Shown here: piece after piece, positions 58,677 through 64,000 of the stretch | Layout of the letters: the number at the start of each line of letters is the position of its first letter | Position numbering within the stretch: position 1 is the stretch's first letter | Assembly (NCBI RefSeq): GCF_042665195.1 | Contig: NZ_JBHTBW010000085.1 | Span: 1-64,000 of the forward strand | Direction of reading: 5' to 3' | Source of the DNA: Laceyella putida | GTDB taxonomy: Bacteria; Bacillota; Bacilli; Thermoactinomycetales; Thermoactinomycetaceae | Length of the DNA: 64,000 nt | The notes under the pieces: generated by a model | Seen by the model: the letters and a program-made list of their open reading frames with translations, nothing else | Told to the model about the DNA's origin: nothing | Databases searched by the model: none | Translations under genes and position numbers: made by a program

Positions 58677-59267
58677 TCAATGTACCATGCTGGCCGCTGT
58701 CGAGGCCTTGGGCACCACGGTGGCGACGGGATCACCCGGCAACAGGCGCATCCGCTTCACCGGCAAGACGACGACATCGGCGCGCCCCACGATCTCCGAT
58801 AGCGATACCGGCCCGATCATGCGGCTGTCTTTACTGTTATTGCGGTTGTCTCCCAACACATATAGGGAATCGCTTGGAACCGTTGTCGGTTTATAATAGG
58901 TTCCTTCATTCATCGGTCCATTGATATAAGGTTCATTTAGCGCGGTGCCATTGCGGTAGACCTTGCCGTCTTTGATCTCAATCCGGTCTCCTGGCAAACC
59001 GATCACCCGTTTGATAAAGTCCCGTTCTTCGGCCGTATGGAACACGACAATGTCACCGTACTCCGGTGTGCTGACCCGATAAATCCACTTGTTGACGATC
59101 AGCAATTCTTCCCCATCCAATGTCGGTTCCATCGAAGCGCCATGCACTTCATACGGAGCAAATAAAAACGTGCGGATGACCACGGCAATCACAACGGCCA
59201 CTAAAATCGCGGCTATCCATTCCAGCACGGTCAGCCAAGAATTGGACGAGCTTTTGGTCTCTATCAT
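58677..59267 (-). CDS. Signal peptidase I, copy 1
   Basis: 196 aa from the ATG behind AGGAGGG. One N-terminal membrane helix (about 15-33), then G-A-S-M-E-P-T-L with the catalytic serine, R-D-F-I-K-R-V-I-G-L-P-G-D with the catalytic lysine, and L-G-D-N-R-N-N-S-K-D-S-R. Removes Sec signal peptides. A second, similar gene lies 81 bases upstream. Its last 20 residues carry V-V-P-K-A-S-T-A-A. Confidence 0.95.
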   Translation of the reverse strand: MIETKSSSNSWLTVLEWIAAILVAVVIAVVIRTFLFAPYEVHGASMEPTLDGEELLIVNKWIYRVSTPEYGDIVVFHTAEERDFIKRVIGLPGDRIEIKDGKVYRNGTALNEPYINGPMNEGTYYKPTTVPSDSLYVLGDNRNNSKDSRMIGPVSLSEIVGRADVVVLPVKRMRLLPGDPVATVVPKASTAASMVH

Positions 59268-59348
59268 TGATAGCCCTCCTGTACCCAGTTCTAGAGCATA
59301 GTTGAAGCCGATTCTCAACCTTTTTTATGTCATTGATGGGCAGATTGG

Positions 59349-59903
59349 TTAGCGGGAGCTGGTTATGGCTTCCACTGTTAGCAACTTTATTTGTTTCAAT
59401 GGCAAAACGATGATATCGGCGCGTCCCACCACTTTAGACAGCGGGATGGTTCCCAAATCGCGACTGTCTTTGCTGTTTTCGCGATTATCTCCCAGGACAT
59501 ACAACATTCCCTCCGGCACCACGATGGTCCGACGGTCGCCTCTGGGATACGTAATTCCTTGAATATAAGGCTCGTTTAGTACCGTTCCATTCCGAAACAC
59601 CTTACCCTCCTTAATCTCAATCCGGTCTCCCGGAAGACCAATGACACGCTTGATGAAGTCTCGCCCTGCCTCGGCATGAAACACGACAATATCTCCATGG
59701 GAGGGTTCATGGATACGATACGACCATTTATTCACAATGATTTTCTCATTGTCCTCCAGCGTGGGCCGCATCGATGCCCCCTCCACATCGTAAGGACTAA
59801 ACAGGAACACGCGAATCACCATAGCGATCAAGAGCGACACGGCAATGGTACCCACCCACTCAAATGTGGTTCGTACCGCATTAGATGAGTTTCTCTTTAT
59901 CAT
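59349..59903 (-). CDS. Signal peptidase I, copy 2
   Basis: 184 aa, same layout as copy 1: helix at about 14-34, G-A-S-M-R-P-T-L, R-D-F-I-K-R-V-I-G-L-P-G-D and L-G-D-N-R-E-N-S-K-D-S-R. The two copies are clearly tandem duplicates but have diverged in the loop between the Lys and the last box (here G-I-T-Y-P-R-G-D-R-R). They sit in the metG-tatD gap, which in Bacillus subtilis has no signal peptidase gene. Confidence 0.95.
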   Translation of the reverse strand: MIKRNSSNAVRTTFEWVGTIAVSLLIAMVIRVFLFSPYDVEGASMRPTLEDNEKIIVNKWSYRIHEPSHGDIVVFHAEAGRDFIKRVIGLPGDRIEIKEGKVFRNGTVLNEPYIQGITYPRGDRRTIVVPEGMLYVLGDNRENSKDSRDLGTIPLSKVVGRADIIVLPLKQIKLLTVEAITSSR

Positions 59904-60014
59904 CGATTGCCTCCTTATCCAAAAGAGCCAGTAGATGCGGATTGCGGGAAAGGTGTCGTTAGGAAGGGAAGCCGCCGCTTTTTTGGGCAGACTCTCCCAC
60001 TTCCATCAGTCAGC

Positions 60015-61997
60015 TTACTTCACTTTCGAGCCGTTTGGAATATCCCCGGACACGGTCGCCAACACCAAGCGCCCTTCTTGGGAGGCCGCCAGAATCATGC
60101 CTTGGGACAACTCGCCACGCAATTTCACCGGCTTCAAGTTGGTCACGCAGATCACCTTTTGCCCAACCAACTCTTCCGGACGATAATGTTCGGCAATGCC
60201 CGATACGACTTGGCGCTTTTCTTCACCCAAGTCCAGTTGCAATTTCAACAAACGGTTTGCGTTGGCAACGGGTTCAGCCGCCACAACTTCCGCCACCCGC
60301 AAATCGACTTTAACGAAATCATCGATGGTGATAATCCCTTCCATCTCTTTCTGCTCCTCCTGTTTCGGTGTCGCTTCTTTTTTCGCTTCATTTTCTGCTT
60401 TCGGCGTTCCCGGCTGGGTCGTCATTTGGTAAATCGCATCGATCTCCTCTTTCGCATCCAATCGCGGGAAGATCGGTGTGCCTTTATGTGTCTGGGTGCC
60501 TGGACGGAAGCCGCCAAATGTGGCCAAGCTGTCCCATGCCGTTTGTGGTCCCTCTTCCAGACCCAATTGCGCCCACATTCTTTGCGGCGTATGCGTCATG
60601 AATGGTTGAATCATGATGCTGACCATTCTAAGCGCTTCAAGCAGGTGATACAGCACGGAACCAAGGATATGGTGTTTGCCCGGGTCTTTGGCCAAGTTCC
60701 ACGGTTGGGTCTGTTCAATATAGCGGTTCCCTGCGCGCACCAAATCCCATATCGCCGTCGTGGCAACGGAAAATTGGAGTTTGTCCATCTCCGCCTCCAC
60801 ACGTTTTACCGTATCCAAAGCTAATTTTTTAAATTCTTCATCGTATTCCGTGGCACCTTCAACCATCTCCGGCACAATGCCCTGATGGTACTTTTCAACC
60901 ATGGTTAAGGTGCGATGCAATAAGTTGCCCAGATCGTTGGCCAAGTCGGCATTAAGCCGCTCGACGAAAGCTTCCGGTGTGAACACGCCATCTGATCCAA
61001 AAGGCACTTCCCTCATTAAATAATAACGGATCGCATCAAGACCGAACCGTTCAATGAGCGGAACCGGATCAATCACGTTTCCTTTGGATTTGGACATTTT
61101 TTCCCCTTGCACCAAAATCCAGCCGTGGGCGAATACTTTCTTTGGCAAAGGCAATCCGAGCGCCATCAGGAAGATGGGCCAATAAATGGTATGGAAGCGA
61201 ACGATCTCTTTCCCGACCAGATGCACGTCAGCCGGCCAATAGGTCTCGTACTTGGATGGGTCATCGCTGAGATAGCCGAGCGCGGAGATATAGTTGGTCA
61301 ACGCATCCAACCAAACATAAACGACATGCTCTGGATCCTTTGGCACTTTGATTCCCCAGTCAAAGGTGGTGCGGGAGATGCTCAAGTCTTCCAAACCGGG
61401 TTTGATGAAATTTTGGATCATTTCATTTTTACGGGATTCCGGTTCAATGAAACCGGGATTCTCCTCATAAAACTGCAACAAGCGATCAGCGTATTTGCTC
61501 ATGCGGAAAAAATAACTCTTCTCTTTGATTTTGCTGATGGGACGACCGCAGTCCGGGCACAGCCCATCTTTGACCTGGCGATCAGTGAAGAAAGCCTCGT
61601 CATCCACACAATACCAACCTTCATATTCACCGAGGTAGATGTCGTCTTGGTCCAACAGTTGCTGGAAGATTTTCTGCACGACTTGCTTGTGGCGGTCTTC
61701 GGTGGTGCGAATGAAATCGTCATAAGAGATATCGAGCTTTTTCCATAACTCTTTAATACCCGTTACGATCTCATCAACAAACACTTGCGGTGTTTTTCCG
61801 GCGGCTTCCGCCTTCTTCTGGATTTTTTGCCCATGCTCATCCGTGCCGGTCAAGTACATGACGTCGTATCCCCGAAGTCGCTTGTATCTCGCGATGACAT
61901 CCCCGGCTACGGTTGTGTAGGCATGACCGATATGTAGTTTGGCGCTTGGATAATAAATGGGTGTGGTAATGTAAAATGTGCGTTTCTGTTCACTCAC
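60015..61997 (-). CDS. metG: Methionyl-tRNA synthetase
   Basis: 660 aa class I enzyme. H-I-G-H-A-Y signature, a connective peptide with C-P-D-C-G as the visible zinc-type cysteines, E-K-M-S-K-S-K-G-N signature, an anticodon helical domain, a charged linker (about 525-560) and a C-terminal EMAP-type tRNA-binding domain. Essential. Expression is probably set by a T-box in its leader. Confidence 0.97.
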   Translation of the reverse strand: MSEQKRTFYITTPIYYPSAKLHIGHAYTTVAGDVIARYKRLRGYDVMYLTGTDEHGQKIQKKAEAAGKTPQVFVDEIVTGIKELWKKLDISYDDFIRTTEDRHKQVVQKIFQQLLDQDDIYLGEYEGWYCVDDEAFFTDRQVKDGLCPDCGRPISKIKEKSYFFRMSKYADRLLQFYEENPGFIEPESRKNEMIQNFIKPGLEDLSISRTTFDWGIKVPKDPEHVVYVWLDALTNYISALGYLSDDPSKYETYWPADVHLVGKEIVRFHTIYWPIFLMALGLPLPKKVFAHGWILVQGEKMSKSKGNVIDPVPLIERFGLDAIRYYLMREVPFGSDGVFTPEAFVERLNADLANDLGNLLHRTLTMVEKYHQGIVPEMVEGATEYDEEFKKLALDTVKRVEAEMDKLQFSVATTAIWDLVRAGNRYIEQTQPWNLAKDPGKHHILGSVLYHLLEALRMVSIMIQPFMTHTPQRMWAQLGLEEGPQTAWDSLATFGGFRPGTQTHKGTPIFPRLDAKEEIDAIYQMTTQPGTPKAENEAKKEATPKQEEQKEMEGIITIDDFVKVDLRVAEVVAAEPVANANRLLKLQLDLGEEKRQVVSGIAEHYRPEELVGQKVICVTNLKPVKLRGELSQGMILAASQEGRLVLATVSGDIPNGSKVK

Positions 61998-62024
61998 TTT
62001 TCCCTTCTCCTTTCATTCACAAAA

Positions 62025-62300
62025 TAAAAAAACCCCGCCCACATGTTGGGGCGAGATTGTTTTCACGCGGTACCACCCAATTTCGGCATCATCTCATAAA
62101 AAGCATGACGATGCCCTCATTCCATCCCCTAACGCGGGCTCACGTCCTTCCCTATTCTGCCAAAGGCATTTCAGAAAGAAATCTCCAGGGCCATCTTCAT
62201 TAGCTTCTACTATGCTGGCTTTCACCTGCCCCAGCTCTCTGGCAATAGCGCCCGCTAACTACTCTTCCCCTTCACAGAAGTTCCTGTAAACGAACTTTTT
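62025..62300 (-). promoter_or_regulatory. Methionine T-box riboswitch upstream of metG
   Basis: On the minus strand the leader shows a Stem I AGTAGTT box, a GAGAGCTGG...GGTGAAAGCCAGC stem, the 14-base T-box core TGGTACCGCG at 62066-62075, and a terminator hairpin with GC-rich arms and seven T (62026-62055). A likely specifier AUG precedes the CTGGAG that follows Stem I, fitting tRNA-Met. Uncharged tRNA-Met would favour antitermination. Confidence 0.9.
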
Positions 62301-62310
62301 CTTCTTATAT

Positions 62311-62340
62311 ATTATACATCATTCCGTTTCATGCGCTCAA
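62311..62340 (-). promoter_or_regulatory. Sigma-A promoter of the metG leader
   Basis: TTGAGC (62335-62340) and TATAAT (62311-62316) on the minus strand, 18 bases apart, just upstream of the T-box leader. Confidence 0.7.
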
Positions 62341-62477
62341 GCGAGTCTCTATTAGTTTAACCGTTCTGTTATTTTTTAAGCGGTTGGAATTGATTTATTG
62401 AAGTGGATGATGTTGTGAATAGTAATAGCTTGTTTGTTAAGGCGTGGCGGGTCGTTTAACATTCAATCTCTTTCAGA

Positions 62478-64000
62478 CTACCGCCGATCGTAACGCACCG
62501 CAAACGGTGTCTCATGTTTCTTCAGTTTTCCGTCCCCCGCCAGACGTTCCAGCTCTTGCTTCAACCGGGTCACATCCCAAGAGAGGCCGCATTCCCGGTT
62601 AATCCGCGCCACGGTTTGCACCAAGTCCGTTTCAAACACGGGCAAGGCTTCTGTCAGGGTGGTGAGAAGCTGATCGTCTTGGGCTTCCGCAAATTGCTTC
62701 AGCTCATCAAACGGATTGGACAGGTGCGGACTGCGGGTGTAGGCGCAACGCACGCGAATAAAGATGGTGCGCCCAAACACAGCCGACGAGACAAAGGTGT
62801 CGCCTGATCGCAGGTAAGGCAGGCGTTTGCCTTCTTCCGGCGTCAAGTCCGTTTCTTCCCGTAGTGTGGCGATATCGGTGCCCCGGACGGTTCGGAAAAC
62901 GAATTTGGTGTTGAGCTGGGCCGTAATCGTTTCATCCAACAACGTGGGGCGTTGTGTGGCCAACACAAGGAAAACGCCGTATTTCCGTCCCTCTTGGGCA
63001 ATTTCCTTAAGAATCGATTTGGCTGGGGAATCCAGCGCTTTGGGGGCGAAGTTGTGCGCCTCGTCCGTAACGACCACAAACGGGGGAAAGAAACGACCCT
63101 CTTCCCCATTCATTCTCGCATCTTTATACTCGCGCCGCTTGCGGTAAAGAGACCCGATCACGTAGGTGGCAAACACTTGCAACACCCAGGTACTGCCCTG
63201 CACTACCACCAGTTTCCCTTGCTCCAATCCCCGTTCGATCGCCCGAATATCTTGTTGGAACAGTCCCGCTTTTTCCAGGCGTTGCAAGCGCCAATGAACC
63301 CCTTTGACCGAAGATGCCGGCAACGTGCCAAACTGTTGCAACAGCTGTTTGAGGTCGTGAATCCGCTGCACATCCATCGGCGTAAGGTCCGGATTCTGCA
63401 ACTGCCGATCCAAGCCCTGTTTCCCTTCTTCCAAAGCTTGAACGAGATTGCTGACGCGGTCGCTGAACGAAATGAAGGAATCCCGCTTGCGGTGGAGCAT
63501 CTGGATCACATTTACCATGGCATCAGACAATTGGCTCCCCGCTGCCCCCAACAACTCCGTCACATCGCGGGTCGACAAGTCTGAGAAAGAAATTCCCACA
63601 TCGCGGCCAATTTGCACGGCGACATACCGATCCGTAAAATCAAGCCCCCTCCCTTCCATGCCGGGGATGTGATCGCTAAAGTCCATCTCGAAATGGGGAT
63701 CAAACACCATGGTCGGAATCCGCAATTTCATCAGTTCCTCCAACATGACGCGGAGACCAAACGATTTTCCTGAGCCCGACCCGCCGAATACGCCGATATG
63801 CGGATATTGCTGCATCGTCTTGATATCAAAGATGAAGGGCACGCCCATCTGTGGCCGAAGTTGGCCCTGTTCCATGATCATGACCTGATCTTTCAAATCT
63901 TCGGAGATGGTCGCCCCCATCGATTCCGTTCCCCGAATTTCCCCCAACAGCATCCCTTCCGCCGGAGTAGACTTCACAAGCAGGCTCCGCACCTCTTCAA
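62478..64000 (-). CDS. HerA/VirB4-type ATPase (DUF87), 5' end outside window
   Basis: At least 504 aa; the reading frame stays open to the window edge, so the true start is to the right. Walker A V-F-G-G-S-G-S-G-K-S, Walker B V-V-V-T-D-E-A-H-N, and L-A-T-Q-R-P as sensor, the pattern of HerA/FtsK-like hexameric ATPases with DUF87. The N-terminal HAS-barrel expected for HerA is only partly inside the window. HerA usually works with the nuclease NurA in DNA end resection; no NurA is visible here. It lies where abrB flanks metG in Bacillus. Confidence 0.88.
   Translation of the reverse strand, partial: EEVRSLLVKSTPAEGMLLGEIRGTESMGATISEDLKDQVMIMEQGQLRPQMGVPFIFDIKTMQQYPHIGVFGGSGSGKSFGLRVMLEELMKLRIPTMVFDPHFEMDFSDHIPGMEGRGLDFTDRYVAVQIGRDVGISFSDLSTRDVTELLGAAGSQLSDAMVNVIQMLHRKRDSFISFSDRVSNLVQALEEGKQGLDRQLQNPDLTPMDVQRIHDLKQLLQQFGTLPASSVKGVHWRLQRLEKAGLFQQDIRAIERGLEQGKLVVVQGSTWVLQVFATYVIGSLYRKRREYKDARMNGEEGRFFPPFVVVTDEAHNFAPKALDSPAKSILKEIAQEGRKYGVFLVLATQRPTLLDETITAQLNTKFVFRTVRGTDIATLREETDLTPEEGKRLPYLRSGDTFVSSAVFGRTIFIRVRCAYTRSPHLSNPFDELKQFAEAQDDQLLTTLTEALPVFETDLVQTVARINRECGLSWDVTRLKQELERLAGDGKLKKHETPFAVRYDRR

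Overview
The window looks like a chromosomal segment of a spore-forming, low-to-mid GC Gram-positive of the order Bacillales. Every confident gene lies on the minus strand, so operons read from high to low coordinates. The right two thirds keep the gene order found to the left of oriC-proximal Bacillus chromosomes: metG-tatD-rnmV-rsmA-veg-sspF-ispE-purR-ridA-spoVG-glmU-prs-ctc-pth-fin-mfd-(prsA)-spoVT-spoVB-mazG-rqcP-yabP-yabQ-divIC-tRNAs-spoIIE-tilS-hpt-ftsH-coaX-hslO-cysK-pabA-pabC-folP-folB-folK-dusB-lysS. Sporulation genes (spoIIE, spoVT, spoVB, yabP, yabQ, spoVG, fin, sspF) and sporulation-type promoters make an endospore former certain. Thermoactinomycetaceae is my guess for the family, by gestalt only.

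Region by region: 62.4-64 kb holds a HerA-type ATPase cut by the window edge. 52.4-62.3 kb runs from metG (behind a methionine T-box) to spoVG, with two tandem signal peptidase I genes and a YkuK-type gene at the place where Bacillus has yabG. 42.4-52.3 kb is glmU, prs, ctc, pth, fin, mfd, prsA and spoVT. 35.7-42.4 kb is the spoVB-divIC group, an inserted namZ-type muramidase gene and two Met tRNAs. 24.3-35.6 kb is spoIIE to pabA, with a short inverted-repeat element where pabB would be expected. 19.1-24.3 kb is the folate cluster, dusB and lysS. A group of DnaA-box sequences sits just behind lysS.

The left 18 kb is the accessory part. It carries a complete Tad (Flp-type IVc) pilus and secretion locus: a CpaE/TadZ-like ATPase, a TadV prepilin peptidase, CpaB, the TadA motor ATPase, TadB and TadC, a Flp pilin, a VWA lipoprotein, and TadG- and TadE-like pseudopilins. 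Upstream lies a separate GrpE-like/Hsp70 pair. The last pseudopilin gene is fused to an M23 (LytM-type) peptidoglycan endopeptidase domain.

Two secreted proteins in or beside the Tad locus share an N-terminal module of tandem Tyr-Lys-Ala-Pro-Asp-Pro repeats but end in unrelated C-terminal parts. One ends in what looks like a restriction-endonuclease-fold polymorphic toxin domain followed by a candidate immunity gene. The other ends in a Gly/Ala-rich membrane-active-looking segment followed by four small membrane-protein genes in a visibly AT-rich island. I infer, and cannot prove here, that this is a Gram-positive Tad-like toxin-delivery or contact-killing locus with an interchangeable repeat-tagged effector class. 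It would be analogous in concept to the Tad-like killing machine described in Myxococcus. This is the best candidate for an undescribed system in the window.
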